From positions 248,800,987 to 248,864,986 of the forward strand of contig JBOZIK010000001.1 of the NCBI GenBank assembly GCA_051453625.1: a DNA stretch of 64,000 bases, written 5' to 3'. The translations under genes were made by a program, and so were the position numbers. The notes under the pieces were generated by a model. That model was given only the letters and a program-made list of their open reading frames with translations, made no database searches and was not told the origin of the DNA. Every line of letters begins with the position of its first letter. Positions within the stretch are counted from its first letter, which is position 1. Below, piece by piece: positions 21,801 to 37,198 of the stretch. Source of the DNA: Welwitschia mirabilis (Eukaryota > Gnetophyta > Gnetopsida > Welwitschiales).

Positions 21801-24800
21801 ATGACTTTTATCCTTTTTGATATTTGTAAAAGTACCTAGTTTATAAAATATTCATTTTCTTATTCATTGGAATTAGAAAAATTTATCTTATTATGATGTA
21901 TGGTAACTTTGAAATTAATACATAGGAAAATATTTATTCCTTTAATTAATGTTATAATTTGTTCCATGAATGTTTTAGATTGATTCAATCTAGTTATGAA
22001 GCTATGAAGAATTAATAAGAAATTGGCATCAGAAAATAAAGTTTATAATTAAACTTGCTAAATAAATAAATAGATTCACTAAACCTGGTTAGTGTATAAG
22101 TCTATGATACATTTTTATCACTCATATAACAATTTAAATTATTAATCAAGTTTAACTAATGTCATTGGCTAATATTATTTAATTCAATATAATAAATCTC
22201 ATTTACTTTAATGTGATCATATAACCCAATGGGTAAAATGGTGTGTGTGATCTTTAACCAATTGAATCAAGGAACTTTGATTTATCACTTCCCTATAAAC
22301 AAAGACCTTTCCTCTCTTAAAAACTAATTTTTAATTTTTAGGTAAGTTCATACTATCAAATTCTCTTCACTCTTTCATCTTATTCTCCTCTCTTATTATC
22401 CTATTGTTTTTGAGTGTGGAGGTCAAATATTGGAGCTTGAAAAATAGAGCTTGGACCTTGAAGATAAGGACTTCATCAAGTATTCATTAATTCTCATCAA
22501 GTGAAAGGCTTCAACCATTAATTTTCCAGCTAAATTTTCTCTAGTTATTGTATTCCTATGATATCTCTTTTTGTTAAGAAAATTTGTGGCATAATTGAGT
22601 ATTGAATTAGATCATTACATGAGATTATCATAATATTTATTCTATTTGAATTATCCCTTTTATTTAACTAAAACCAAGTTTAAGAAGATATTTGTAGGAT
22701 CTTTTTACATGCTTGATTAATGGGAATATCAATGGAACATTTTGACTTAGTGACTAAGGGATTCACAATAATATTTAGGTATCCATGTTTTATTGTGTAT
22801 TATTGGTTTGTTTTTATAATTGAATTATATGTAATATACACATTAAAATCATCTTATAAGGGTGGATTATTTGGTCCTTAATCCCATTTACATTAGGTAT
22901 TACTTCATGTTAATGTTAAGGCTTATTGAACTTGTTTACCTTTACTTAATCATGTGCATTAATATTTTAAATTAATGTTAGACTTTTATTACAAAAAAAT
23001 TATTTCTTATTACATAGAATAATTATATTAGGCATTTGTATTAAATTTTATTAACTATAGTTTCTTAGATTTATATATGCATTTTTATCTTCTTGTTTAG
23101 ATAAAATTCATTTTTTTGAAATTGGTAACATATGTTAAGAAGATTGTAACTTTTAAATATTACTTATAATTTAATGAATTTTAATAATTCTAGGATTTTA
23201 TAAAATTATAATAATATGAATTTTTTGAGAGATAATAATTTTTTGTAAATTAATTTATTAAAGTAATTGTTAAAATACACATAAAAATAGTAAACATTTA
23301 ATTATAGATTATAAAAGTAAACAAAGTATTTTCTATTAAATGGATAGTCTAGATTGTAAAGAATTAAATAATATTTTTAAATAACCTTGAAACCTTTATA
23401 GTCTAGTATGGTATGATAATAATTTTAAAATTTTAGATAGTTTTGACACTTAATGTATGATTTTAAAAAAAATTATTTATAGATATTAAGATTTTCTAAA
23501 GTTAACTTTGGAAGTTTCATAATGACTTTAGTGTAATGAATATTGTAATAATTTATTCATATCTTTATAGATAATTAATTCTTAGTTTTTAATTACAAAA
23601 CCCCTTAAAAGGAAAAACATTATCTAGTTAATTATAGAAATTATATTTAATAAAATATGTTGATAATGTTAGAGTTTTAGATGTATAATAATTAAACAAA
23701 TTTTATTTTATATCATTTGTATTAATTTATTTTCTAATAAAGAATAATATATGACTTTCTTATTAAGGCCTTGTTCTTGAATATTAAGCGAATTTCTTAT
23801 TTTAGGATAAGTTAAGTTGACTAATTAGTTTTTCCCCTTTAAAGGGAATACGTACTTTAATGTTATTTTAATTTTATAAAATGATTAATAGTTATTATTT
23901 CTACATAAAATCCTTTTCTTCTTTATTTACTATTATTTTAATAAATATTTTTATAAATTTATGAAGGCTTTCATTTTGGAAATTGAGTCAATTTAATTGG
24001 AACCCACTTCATTTAGTTTATAGATACATGAACTTTAAGTTAGTATTACATTTTAGTATTTTATTTTTCTCTTCATTAATCATAATACTATGTTAGAAAG
24101 TTATGAGTTGAACTTGGAGAAAAGGGTTTAAAGAGAAGTATAGTTTCATGTGTGAAATATTTTTATTTCTTTTTAAAACAAATTCAAAGTAAAAATATGA
24201 TTTACTTACAAGTTATAACTATGTAAAATGAAAACAATATATTTGTGTTGTTTTGATTTCATTATTATAGTTTCAAAAGAAATTATTTTCTAATATACCA
24301 AATTAAGATTATGTATGTTTGTCTTTTCTCCTATGTGTAGTTATTTGTAATGAAATAAACCTAATTAAGTCTTGTTTGCTTTCTAGGTAGCGAAAAATAA
24401 ATATACATCTTAGAATATGTTTGAATTTATACAATGTCTTCATCAAATGGTAACTAAATCAACATAATCCTAATTAAGTTTATCCCTGTACTTGAATTTC
24501 ATCATTAAGATGGTTTGCATTGCATATTTTAATATAAACCCTTTTACAAGTGGATTTAATTATTACTCTTCTAATTTTCCCATGCATGGACTTATTTAAA
24601 CTAAATATCCTAAACCCTTAGTAATAAAGGATCATGTTTCATAATCATGAGAATTTTGAAGAAAGAAGGGGTTACTTGTAAGCATGGATCCATTTCATGT
24701 ATCACTTGTCAATTTTTTGATAGTAAATCAAGGTCAAATATAAGCCTATAAAGTAAAGCCCAATAATCCTTTTTTAGTTTAAAAACAAAAGTAGAATCAA

Positions 24801-27800
24801 CTCACATCTGGATTGCAATTAGACATCAAGTTAGAATTCCATTAAGAGAAGATGAAATCTCATATTATATTGGTCAAAAAGTATCCTAAAGCTATGTTCC
24901 TATTTATATTAAAACAAGTTGATTTCTCATTAACTATTTATAAGATATTTAAATGTCATGAAAAACTAGAGAGAAATATAAGACACATAACTAACATTAT
25001 TATTGTTTATAAACTAAAATAATCTTTTTATTAAAAAATATAATGTATATTTTTCCTACTGAACATAATCATACTAATAAAGTATATGAAAAAGTTGATC
25101 CTAGATTCTACTAAGTGTTTTAATTATTTTAAATTCAAAATAAATTATGCTTAATAAGAGTAATTTAAGTTGGGGTATTATAATTTATTCTAAAAAACAT
25201 TCAATTTTTATAAGAAAATTGTATACATTAGGCATTTAGATATAACATGCTAGTTCTCAAGATTAATTATTATTCATCTATGATGATTTTCTTAATATCT
25301 ATTTTAGTAGTGAAAAAGTTTATTAAATCAAACATTAAGGTCTTTTTTTAAGATTGTGCTTGTGATTTAGTTTTTCCTATAAAAATTTCTTCATTATTTG
25401 TTAATTTTTTCATCTTCATCACATTCTAATTGTATTCATCATTAGGTGTAGCAAGGATGCAATCATTAGCTTTCTCCTTATTATTTTAAATCCCATTGTT
25501 GTTATCTTTAGGTATTTTTCACTAGACTTTTGGCATTTATCATTACCATTATTTTCCATGCCATTCTATTAATTTTTATTTTATTCTCTTTTGGACTCTT
25601 TAAAAATAACCTTAATATTTTTTTAAGTTGCAAATGTATTAGCTATTAAATTAAATTTTGTTATATCATTTTATAAATATTATTTCTATTCTTTTTATTC
25701 TTTTTTTCTTTTAGTCTTGTTGTTAGTTTTCATTATAACTTAGATATATCTTACCATCAAAAGAAACTTTTTTAATCGACCATTTGAAAATTTCCCCTTC
25801 AATTCATAATGAGCATAAGAAGGAGGAATATATTCAAATTTTATTTTGAAAATTAATTCTTATCAGTTAGCATTTAAGCATAATGTCTTAAACTAAAAAT
25901 TTTGAGAATTTATGTACATGCACATGCAAATTATAACTATCTTACTTTTAGTTTCTATTAGCTTAACCAACTTGATAAACCATTATGGTTTATTAGTAAT
26001 CTATTTTAATAAAATTTAGTTCTAAATTTTTGGGTGACAATTTGATATTTTAATATGATAGCAAGGATAATCTAGGTAAGCTAATCAAAAACATATTTAT
26101 TGTATTCTCTAAAGGTTATTAAATGTGGATATAAAATAGTAGAAACCAGTCTTAATATAATTAAATGTTATTAATTACTTTATTCAAATAATAAATGAAA
26201 ATAAATTTAAACATATTTTAAATGTAATCATAAAAGTGAAAGTAAAAAGTAACACTAGATTTCAAGCTTAAAATGCATTAGGGGGTAAAGGATGAATGAT
26301 GTTAATTCTATGATGTCAATAATCAGTCATTCTACTAATAATGTATTAAAATAAAAAGTATTAATGATTATAATTTATTTCTTTAATAAACTATAAATGG
26401 ATTACATATTATACAACAAATAATAGATAACAACTTACACTAGGAATTGCATTATTCATTTAACTAGTTATATGTAAGAAAAGTTAATACAAAATGTAAA
26501 TAACAATAACTTGGAATAGAGTATAAATAAAAATAAGTGGGAAATAGCATATAAAAAAATAAGTGGGAATAGAATAAATTCAACTTATTTGTCCTACAAG
26601 TTTATCTTGTGTTTAAATTAATGTTGTAATAGTGATAGAAAAAAAAACAAAATCAAAAGAGAAATAACTAGCTAAGGCACCTAGTTTACGCGCGTTCTGG
26701 TAGCATTTTAATAAGGAAGATTTGAATGAAATGCACATGATACAATCAAATCAAAGAAATAGTAAAATCATATAAAAATCAAGATTCACTATAAAGATAA
26801 TTAAATTATAATACAAATTATAAAAAATGTTCTAAGTGAAATTAATCATTTAAAGTTCTTTTTTAATGGAAAGGGTTATCTCTACAATGGTATTATAAAG
26901 GCACTTAGGGAAAATTACAAATGAAAGTAATATCAAACCAAATATGAATGGGAAAATTTTGGATTAATGAATCTAGTATCATTTTTTATTCTTTTACTTT
27001 CTATCATTTTATTGAAGATCCTTATTACTTATCTTATTACTAACATATGGCATGTAATAAAGCCTTCTTCCTTATTTTAAGCCTATTGTGTGCTTTATAA
27101 AGTTTTGTCATAGGTCATAATTAGAATCTGATGAGTTTTTAACTATCAATCTTTCCCCTTACTAAGAAATAACCTTTCTTAACTATATTATGATATTTCT
27201 ATTCTCCCCTATTAATAGGTTGTCTTTATTACATGCTTTCATCATGCAATGAATTTGGTATGTTATTTTCTTTACTAGTAGGGTATAAGGTGTTTAATGT
27301 AATTTTCATGCTTTTTATTATTACTATGTGATAATGCTAGATGCACTCCTTATTACGTATATATTAGTTAGTTAAGATAAGAAATAATTAATAAAAACAT
27401 GTCACTTAATAATAAGCTTGCAATTATAAAAGATAAAAAATATGGCTAAGTGTTAAAAATATTAAAAAATGAATTAGATATATTTCATTCTATAATTTAT
27501 TTTACTAATCATAATTTTTTTTTCCAAAACTTAAATTCCATGATAAAAAAGACATGAAGTTAATTTTCAAATGGTAAATTTTTAATTTTATCATATCCAG
27601 CTTCTTGTGTTATGATAATTCCTTTGTGAAGTACATAACTTTCAACCAAAAACTCCAAATGCAGCTCTAATATGAAAAATGTAATCTTCACACTTTTAAC
27701 TCAAAAACTTCAAATATTGCTTTGATTTAAAAATGAAACATCCATATTTTTCTAAAGCCTATAAATAATGAATTGATAAATATTAATTTGATATCAATGA

Positions 27801-28451
27801 TCAATGGCTAAGTTTATGCATAGCTTTAAAACTATCCCTACATGAAACGTGACTAAGGGAAGCTAGGGCTCAGGATCTGTGTAACTAAAATATTCTATTT
27901 TTCTTTGTCAGTCACCAAATGATAATAATTATTTAAAACATCTACAAATGAAAAAAAAGACATAAGATGCTCCACATTAATAATGCTTCTCCTCTGTTTT
28001 AGATATCAAATACAAGAATTCTTTCAATACAATATGAGTTCCACATACAATACAATGCTACTTCTCTCTATTCTATAATCTAAAGTTTTCAAGAAACCAA
28101 GATCAAAACCTTAAGACATGTTTTACTTTAATTTTGACACCTAACAAACATATTAGATAAAACGTAAAAAAATAACTTATAAGTTAACTATAACTAATAG
28201 TAATAACCTGATTTAGAACACCTTTAAAGAATTATATTGTAAAAATATTATTTCTGTAATGAACATTGGCTACTATAAAATATGAAATTCTTATTTATAA
28301 TTATTATAAAGTGATAGGTATAATAATTATTACGGAGTAGGGGTTACAATAGTGATTATAGCATTATAATTACAATAATAATTATGATAGCAACATGATG
28401 AAAAATAGTTATAAACACAACCATTAATCATTAAATAAATTATGTAAGATA
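18811..28451. other. AT-rich DNA without recognisable genes
   Basis: Nearly 10 kb of very AT-rich sequence with no frame longer than about 90 codons and no family match I can defend. A possible LTR R/U5 region at 22295-22560 (CCCTATAAACAAAG, then pyrimidine-rich sequence, then GAGCTTG repeats) and a faint LINE endonuclease-like phrase near 20205-20350 are too weak to call. An isolated ACGCGCG lies at about 26688, unusual in a CpG-starved background. Confidence 0.55.
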
Positions 28452-29102
28452 NNNNNNNNNNNNNNNNNNNNNNNNNNNNNNNNNNNNNNNNNNNNNNNNN
28501 NNNNNNNNNNNNNNNNNNNNNNNNNNNNNNNNNNNNNNNNNNNNNNNNNNNNNNNNNNNNNNNNNNNNNNNNNNNNNNNNNNNNNNNNNNNNNNNNNNNN
28601 NNNNNNNNNNNNNNNNNNNNNNNNNNNNNNNNNNNNNNNNNNNNNNNNNNNNNNNNNNNNNNNNNNNNNNNNNNNNNNNNNNNNNNNNNNNNNNNNNNNN
28701 NNNNNNNNNNNNNNNNNNNNNNNNNNNNNNNNNNNNNNNNNNNNNNNNNNNNNNNNNNNNNNNNNNNNNNNNNNNNNNNNNNNNNNNNNNNNNNNNNNNN
28801 NNNNNNNNNNNNNNNNNNNNNNNNNNNNNNNNNNNNNNNNNNNNNNNNNNNNNNNNNNNNNNNNNNNNNNNNNNNNNNNNNNNNNNNNNNNNNNNNNNNN
28901 NNNNNNNNNNNNNNNNNNNNNNNNNNNNNNNNNNNNNNNNNNNNNNNNNNNNNNNNNNNNNNNNNNNNNNNNNNNNNNNNNNNNNNNNNNNNNNNNNNNN
29001 NNNNNNNNNNNNNNNNNNNNNNNNNNNNNNNNNNNNNNNNNNNNNNNNNNNNNNNNNNNNNNNNNNNNNNNNNNNNNNNNNNNNNNNNNNNNNNNNNNNN
29101 NN
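28452..29102. other. Assembly gap, 651 N
   Basis: A run of 651 N of estimated rather than placeholder size. An apparent open frame across it is an artefact. Confidence 0.99.
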
Positions 29103-30142
29103 AAGATAATATAAAATAGGTTAATAAGATAATAGTGAAGTTACAATATTTACATAATAGGTGAAAAAAACTTAAGTAATAATAATACAACTTCACAAAT
29201 TAAAACATAAGAGCTACTTTACAAATTTAGTCTTAATGTAAACTGCAAATATGTAAATCATAAATAAGTAAATAATAGAAATATCTCAAACTGATAGAAG
29301 CAAGTACTACTTCATCAATGATAAAAATTAATGCTTGCATTTGAACTACAAAAACAAAATGGTATGAGAATTGTGAAATCATCATAATCCCCAGTATGGC
29401 CTAAGTAATGTAGGGTGGAAAGGAAGGTTACTAAAATCCAAAGGATATAACCAAGGCATGAGAGTAGGACAATATCCATAAGATACATCCAAGACTTGAA
29501 TATTCAAATATAGAAAATAACACTTTTAGATCCATTTATTTTTAATAAGTAATACAATATAGTATTCCAAGCTTTAATAATCCAAGAATGCATTGCTATA
29601 AGATGTTAAAAATGTCCATGTTTCTAGAGTTTCATTTCTATGTTCAATTAAAGCCCTTTAGATGGTATAAACCCTCTGAAGCCACATAGACATCATGCCA
29701 AGCATAACTAAACAAATCATAAACATATTCTAATCATCTTGTTTGTTCTAATAGTTCACTTCCATGGTGAATAAAAGACCTTTAAGTGGCCAACCCTAAA
29801 TCTAAATAATTTGGTTATGAGATCAATTTTATTTCATCTTATTTAATAGGCATAAAATTAGATTCATAATCAAGATATAACATGAATCAAAAGAGGCTTA
29901 TAAAATCAAATCATATAACAAAGAAAAATCCATGAAACTATACAAAAGATGCAAGAAATCCTTGGTATCATAAAAGAAATAAAAATAAGCCTAAGGTCAT
30001 ATAATAAATAAAACAGGAACCTGGAACCCTATGCATGGTTTGATAAGAAGTTTTCAAGCTCTAATATTGCTATGCCTAAGCTTCAAAGACTCTAAGATTC
30101 TAAATACTTTAAAGTTTTTAAGATCCGAGGTAGGAGGTCTAA
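29103..30142. other. AT-rich DNA, nothing recognised
   Basis: No coding signal. Two loosely similar stretches near 29615-29680 and 29745-29810 (both with TTCNNTTCYATG followed by AAAGNCCTTTA) hint at a degenerate duplication of about 130 bp. Confidence 0.5.
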
Positions 30143-30833
30143 ATAATTATGATGTTGCATTTCCTTTTATGAGTGGTTAAGATGTATTCATTATGTGGCA
30201 AAATCTTATATTGACGTTATATTAACATTACTCGCTAAATATCTCATCTTGATTCTCTATTCTAATAATTGTATGTAGTGGCATATTTTTATAATTTTGG
30301 CATTTTTTTGAATGGTTTATTTGAGTAAATATCAATGATTCTTTGTCTTCTTTAAAAATAGTAAGATGTCTTTACACTTATTTTGGAAAATTCCAAGAAC
30401 CTATTAGATTATGTAACTTATGCATTAATGATGGAGGCATCTTTTTCATAACTATTAACAAAATATTTTTGGAAATTTTAGTTCTTACTATTAGTGGCTA
30501 GATAATAGTAAATGTTGAACTTGAAAATAATATTTTATTAATAATTATGAAAAAGATGCCTCCATTATCAATTCATAAGTTACATAATGTAACATGTTCT
30601 TAGCATTTTCCAAAATAAGTATAAAGAAAATAAAGCTCACTCACATGGCGTCTCAATATTTTTAGATAAGATAAATTATTGAGATAAAATGCTAAACCAT
30701 CCAAAGAAAAATCCTAAACGTTTAAAAACATTCCACTATGTACAATTATTGAGATAAAGAATTAATATAAGATTTTACCACATAATGATTACATCTTAAC
30801 CACTAATTAAAGGAAATGCAACATCATAATTAT
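30143..30833. mobile_element. Foldback element / long-armed MITE-like inverted repeat
   Basis: The first ~330 bases (30143 to about 30470) are repeated in inverted order in the last ~310 (about 30525 to 30833), around a loop of about 55 bases. The outer ends are ATAATTATGATGTTGC and its exact complement. Internal landmarks match in mirror order: GTGGTTAAGATGTA, TTATTTTGGAAAAT and GATGGAGGCATCTTTTTCAT. There is no coding capacity. No target duplication could be fixed because the flanks are low complexity. Confidence 0.85.
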
Positions 30834-33800
30834 GGATGTTACTTTATAATACACTACTAAGGTAAAATATTAAAATAAGCTAACATAAGACATCTTAATA
30901 ATTATAACTATTATAAGAATCTTTTATTTGAACTAAAAATGAGAAAATAAGAAAATAAGTGAATATATTAATCATGGTATATTAAATGCAACAATTAGAA
31001 AAATAAACAAAATAATAATAACTAATTTAACCACTTAAAGATATCATTAAATAAATAGGACAAGACTAAAAAAATAATATTATTAATTACAATAGTTACA
31101 AGAAAAGAAAGCATTTAAAATAATAATTGCAGTACAACAAGTTTCCACTACTAAAGTAAGAAAATGCATAATAATATAATGATAAATATTAAATAAATAA
31201 GGAATTCAGCAATTAAATCAACTTAGTAGATTCCACAAGATAAAAATTATTTTTATTTACTTTTCATTTAACTATGGAGCTAAAGCTTTTAACCTTGAAA
31301 AAAAATTTGGACTAACACACTTTTCACATGATTAAGAAAATATTGAACATTAATACATTTCATTTTTAATGTATGTCATGATGTTCTTATTTTACGATTT
31401 ATGTGTGAAATTTAAAAATCATTAAAATTATGTACATTTATAGGGATTTCAAAAAGAGATGTCATTAATTAAAGTAAGTAAAGAAAATACATAATACATT
31501 AGCATAAATAAATAGTTTAGTTTGATTGATAAAATATAAAATAAGATAAATACATAAATCTACCTCTAATAAAATTTCATTCATCATTATAAAATGTTCC
31601 TTCATCATGAAAACCAAGAAATCTCCATTTTTCAAGAACCTCCTTCCTCCTCTTTCATTAGCATGAGTGGGGATGAACTTATAATAAATACAAATTTTAT
31701 ACAAAAATTCATCTTAGTTTGAAGAATCTAAATTATAAAACTAGTTAACTTTAATTAAAAATCTTGCATTTTATCTTACATATAGTTGTCAATATTCTAA
31801 ATGCTCCCTGTAATTTATACAAATTATTTTATCACAAAGATCGTAAGGGTATTATTTAGAAGATGTTGTAATGTTCTTCTGATGGTATGACTTATTCTTT
31901 CATAGTAAGATGAATTTTATTCGAGTTCCTTTTTGATAAGGAAATCATTAATTTGGTTTTCTCTTGAGAAAGTTAAACCACATTCTTTAACATCATGATT
32001 AAATCAATAAAAAATGAAAATATAATGATAATCAATAGTTAGATAAAAAATGTCATGAATATTATGATAACATATGTAAAGTTGTATTCTTTCACATTTA
32101 TAAAAGTAAGAATTAATTTATCATGAAATGTTATCAGATTGGCTACATAAGTAATGAAGTATATATATTTAGTTACCAGCCTAAAAAAGAAATGAGTTGG
32201 TAGTGAAAGGAAAAGATAGAATGCAAGCCTTTAACATAGAATTAATGGTTTACATTATTTTACTAGAATGTAGCCTATCACTAGATAATAGTTTATAATA
32301 AATTTTGAAAGTATATCTCTAGCCTATTAATAACTTTAATTAGTAATAATATCTCTACCTATGTAAATTCAAGGTTGTTACTCTAGCTACCACTACATAA
32401 TAGCTTGCAATAGCTATTAGTGAAAAACCTAAGAGTTTATTATGTGAATGGTAGCTTGCAACATAGTGGTTGATATTGTTATGCTATTGGTGCATTATTC
32501 ATGAAAGATAAGTAGGTGATAGGATTTCATTACAAGTTAATCACTCGGTAATAGATACTTATTACAAGGAAATTCACCCTTGAATTTATTTTCTATCTAT
32601 GTGTTATAATCAAATTCTATTTTTAACATATAATAACCCTATACATAATTTTATTGCAAGGATGTCATTAAGTAATAATACTCTCATATAAATAAATTTA
32701 TTTAAAAATTTAGTTTTTATGTACATATACATTCCCATGATTATGCTCTTATCACATGGCTATCACTGAGCGATAAAGTTCTTTCATTTATACATAGATG
32801 CTATTTTTCCTTTTTATTTAATAAGAGATTTAACGTGAATACTTTATTTATATATAATGGTAACACATCACATTAAAATTTTGCAAAACCATTTTAAAGG
32901 AAAGGATAAATTACAAACCAGTATGCCTAATCCTTTTTATGAGTATAATGAATAATATATATTTAATAGAAATGTTTGAATGCCTTGTTTCTTAATCTAT
33001 CATTTAAATGTTGTCATGCTATCTCACGCCTTTATCCACTTCCTTAAGTCTCATTTAGGTCTTCACAAACATCCTTAAATTAAATGTTTTCATGATTTTT
33101 TAGGTTTTTATAGGATTTTAAGTATTCGACACCAATGAACATACACCAATATTAGATTACAAATGTTATTTTCTCATTTCATGTAGTTTAATAGAAGTAT
33201 AGAAAAGTCATCTCCTAGGTTGTGAATTTGTGTTTCTCTTATCAGTGGGTTCCTAAGACATTTCATAATAGCCAATAGGCAAAGATTAAAGAGGGTAACT
33301 CAAATGAAAATCTACTAAAATGTATAGACTAATCAATGAAGCTTTTAATACACTTGATCATTTCACATTTAACACCTTTTAATAATCCAAAAAAATGGGT
33401 TTATCCTTGACCTAAATATTTTATTCTAAATAGATTCATCATATTCCATGTTTTTAATTTAAACCTTGTGTTTATTACATAAAAAAGATATTTATTCTTT
33501 TGAGGATTAAATAGAATTAATCTCATAATGAGATTGTGTATTATATTAGTCTCATCTAAAAGGCTTAACATTTACTTCAACATACCCTTAGCAAATCATG
33601 AGACTAATGTCTAAAATGTGAATCTCCTCTTAATAAATAATGTTTCACTAGTATTAACCTACTCTTTCTTGAAATATTAGGCTTCTATATCTAGTCATAA
33701 ACACTAAAGGAGTTTAAATTATTTACTTAAAAAGACCAATGAAGGAGGTATTAATGTCATTATATAATTTTTATTCTTAATAGTAATTGCTTGCCTTATT

Positions 33801-36549
33801 TGTTTCATAGTATTTGTGATACTATAATAAAAGGTAGTATTCACATTTAATTTTTATAAAGACTTAATGCATATAATTAATTGTGTTATAATCCAATCCT
33901 ATATAAGATTTACTAATTTAATGAAAAATGATTAGTTATAAAATTTTAGAAAATAGCCAAAAGATTTAAGATATAAATAATATAAATAGAAATACAAATG
34001 AAACAAGTTGCAGTTAAATGTAATAATGGATATGGAGGATACAGTAGGGAGGTAATTAGTTTTCTAAATAGTCATAAGTCATATGTGTATGATTAGTAAT
34101 CGTGATGTTAAAAATATCAACATAAAAGTGCATGAGATTAATTATGGATATAATCACATAGTCATGTACTTCTTTGATTTTGACTATGTTATTTCTTAAG
34201 ATATTGATTTTACATTAGTCAGTAAAAGTGAAAAATCCTCATACTACTCTAGAGAATAAGAGAATAACTAGATTATTCTTTTCATCTATGTACCCTTTTA
34301 GGACCTATTTAAAATGAAAGTACATTAAAATTCTAGAGTTTAGGTTTCGATAATGAACTATAAAAGTGCAATGCAAAATACTATAATATATGACTATAAG
34401 AGTGGTATGTAAAAACAATACTGCATGAAAGGGAAGATAATCTCACAAGAGTGAAAAATAAATAAGAAGATGTTGAATTTATACCTACACATGTAGTAAT
34501 ATATATTATATGAATTATTTTTATTTTTTTTCTATTGTACAATTTCTTCTTTTGTATTTAAAACAAGTTTTAGCACATCTCTTTTTTTTCATCTATTGCT
34601 TTTAATGTTTGGATATTTTACTTTAGAGATTTACTATAAATTTTTCTTTTCTTTTTACTATGCTTGAACATTATTTTACATAATTATATCTATGGACACT
34701 ACTGTGGCTTTAATGTAAAACTCTTTCATGTAGCAATGGATATGAGAACAGAATGATATGAAGGAAAAATAAAAATAGAAAAATGATGGATATGGAAATT
34801 GATTTTACTATGATTCGAAACATGACAAAATCAAAGTTGTGTTAAAATGCATAGTAATACTATTCATAATACCATTATAATGATATAGTCATAAATATGA
34901 TACCATTTCATTCTAACGAACATTAAAATAATCAAGTAGTTATAATGAAATTCATTTATTTTTTAATTTCCAAAAATAATGAATATGTATGCATAAATAG
35001 TTAGTCCAGTGAAGAGATATTTTGAATCAACATGAATTACAATATCCAATTATGCTAGATTATATGTAAATAATGTTGGATTAGAGTTGAATGTGTATTC
35101 ATGATTAAAAAAATGTTATCTAGCTTGTTCTCATCATATGTTTTTGATCATTGACCATTTAAAGTGAACCGACTATTATTGGTTAGGTTTTTTTTATTAT
35201 AATACTTTCATTTCAATTTATTTTAACTACCACAAAAACTTTTTTGCACTTAATAACTATTTTTTTAAAAAAAATATGCAATCTCATATTGTATAATAAA
35301 ACCTTATCACAAAGGTTGAAATTATTCCTTATAAAATTCTCATTATGGTAATATTTTAATTGCCTTTTTATGATTTGTCATTGGTTTTGTGCATGATTCC
35401 TTATCTTATCTAATCCTTTAAGTTATATAATTTATTCTAAAATGTTATCTGCATTATTGAGATTTAGATTTTCATTAAGTTATAAAACCTATATTGAATC
35501 TCTATAGTAGTAAGCATTATTTATCATAAATGAGGTAACATGAAGAGTAAATTCTTCCATATTATCCTATATGCTTATAGTGCATTATTTAACTTATTAT
35601 ACTACTCTTTATTAGAATTAGCCATGTTAACTAGTATTCTTTTCATCTCTTGGTTTAAAATCATAACTTATCCATTTGTTTATGTATGGTATATGATTGT
35701 GATCTTGTACATGATTCCTAGTAATTTCTTTAGTTTAGTCATGGATTTGTTGAGGAAATGTATTCTTTGATCACTAATGAAGACTTCTGGTTGTTTAAAA
35801 TGTTACAAAATATGCAATATAAAGAATCTAATAATATTTTTAATGTTCCTAATTTTATTTGTTTAGAATTTATCTAATTTCTAATATAGTTAACACCACA
35901 ACGATATATTAACAACTATTAATTTATAAAAAGGTCCTTTAAAGTTAATCTTTCAAAAGTTAAATGATTCACATTCTAAGATCATAAAAATGGACATCTC
36001 ATATTTTTAGAAAGTCCATGGTTATTATATTAAATACATTGGCTAGTGGAATTCCCTATATATATTTTTATAAATCTTCTTATATACATTAAAATTACTT
36101 TGTAGTTATTATCATAAGGCATTTTTAATATTTTAACTTACTTCCATTGAAGAATACATTATCATGTAATTTCATCTCTATAAATTTGATATGACAAAGG
36201 ATTTTTCTAGATTTAATTCTTAATTTCTTAAAAAAAGAGTTACTTCATCTTATTAAATAATCTTATAAAACCTTCAAGGTAAATAAATAGTTCATAATAT
36301 ATATGTACCAAGGTTTCTTTATATGGAAGTTAATGTATACTATAAGCAACATTTCATCATGAAAATGATCATCAAAGCTCTCTTCAGTGTATATATTATA
36401 ACATTTTCCTATCCTTGGTTAGTTAGAATGTATATAAGAAATTTTATATGAGAAGATACTAATACATGATATGAGATTATCAATTTAATTAATTACTAGA
36501 AATTTATTGTACAAAGCCTATAAGATAGTACTAAAACTTATTAAGTTAG
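30834..36549. other. AT-rich DNA, nothing recognised
   Basis: About 5.7 kb without a defensible gene or repeat. The frame at 31465-31704 and the hydrophobic one at 35540-35770 look like chance frames in T-rich DNA. Confidence 0.55.
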
Positions 36550-37189
36550 TATTAACATGTAAACAAATGACATTTATATCAAGTGTTTTAGAATAATTTA
36601 TTATAAATAAAGATATTAATATAATTATTTTAATCATGAAATATGTCTTTTATCATTTTTAAAGCAAAATTTAATTTTATGCTTTTCTTCATAATAATTA
36701 CAGATCTTTAGACATGTTTTAAAATACATGATGGAAGATCGACATAATTTGACATAAAATAATGATGACAATGAAAACTTAAGGTGGTAACATGTAGTAA
36801 TAGCATTAAAGACATATAATAGAGGTATGTGGAGGTGGCACTAGAAACATATGATAATAGAACCAATTAGTAAATAAATTAGGCTCCAAAGGCCATATGC
36901 TAGATTCATCATGATAAAGATTCTACTTAACACTACATGACGGCCTTCAGCAAATGCTATAAGACAACTTCAACTAAATGCTAAATAAGAAAGATTCTAC
37001 CTAATGCTATAGGACAAAATCTTATATAAATAATGTAATATAATAAGCTTAACCAAATGCTAGAGGATAGAATATTATATAACTAATGCTAAATCATAAA
37101 TATCCTACTTAATACTATAGGATAGAGTTCATCCACATCATCTACTACTACAAGCCAAAGGATCTTAATTACCTCAAATCTACCCTTCC

Positions 37190-37198
37190 TATAAAAGG
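37190..37198 (+). promoter_or_regulatory. TATA box in 5' LTR B
   Basis: TATAAAAGG at the same place as TATAAAAGGG (57227-57236) in the 3' LTR. It supports plus-strand orientation of element B. Confidence 0.65.

Noticed and set aside
22230-22560. Possible LTR or SINE (TATA-like CCCTATAAACAAAG, GAGCTTG repeats, tRNA-like phrase)
   Set aside because: No second copy, no clear B box, and no LTR ends.
28330-29196. Apparent 288-codon minus-strand frame
   Set aside because: It is open only because it crosses 651 N; the real flanks are AT-rich with no coding signal.
35540-35770. Hydrophobic 76-codon plus-strand frame
   Set aside because: T-rich DNA yields Leu/Ile/Phe/Tyr-rich frames by chance; no family pattern or context.
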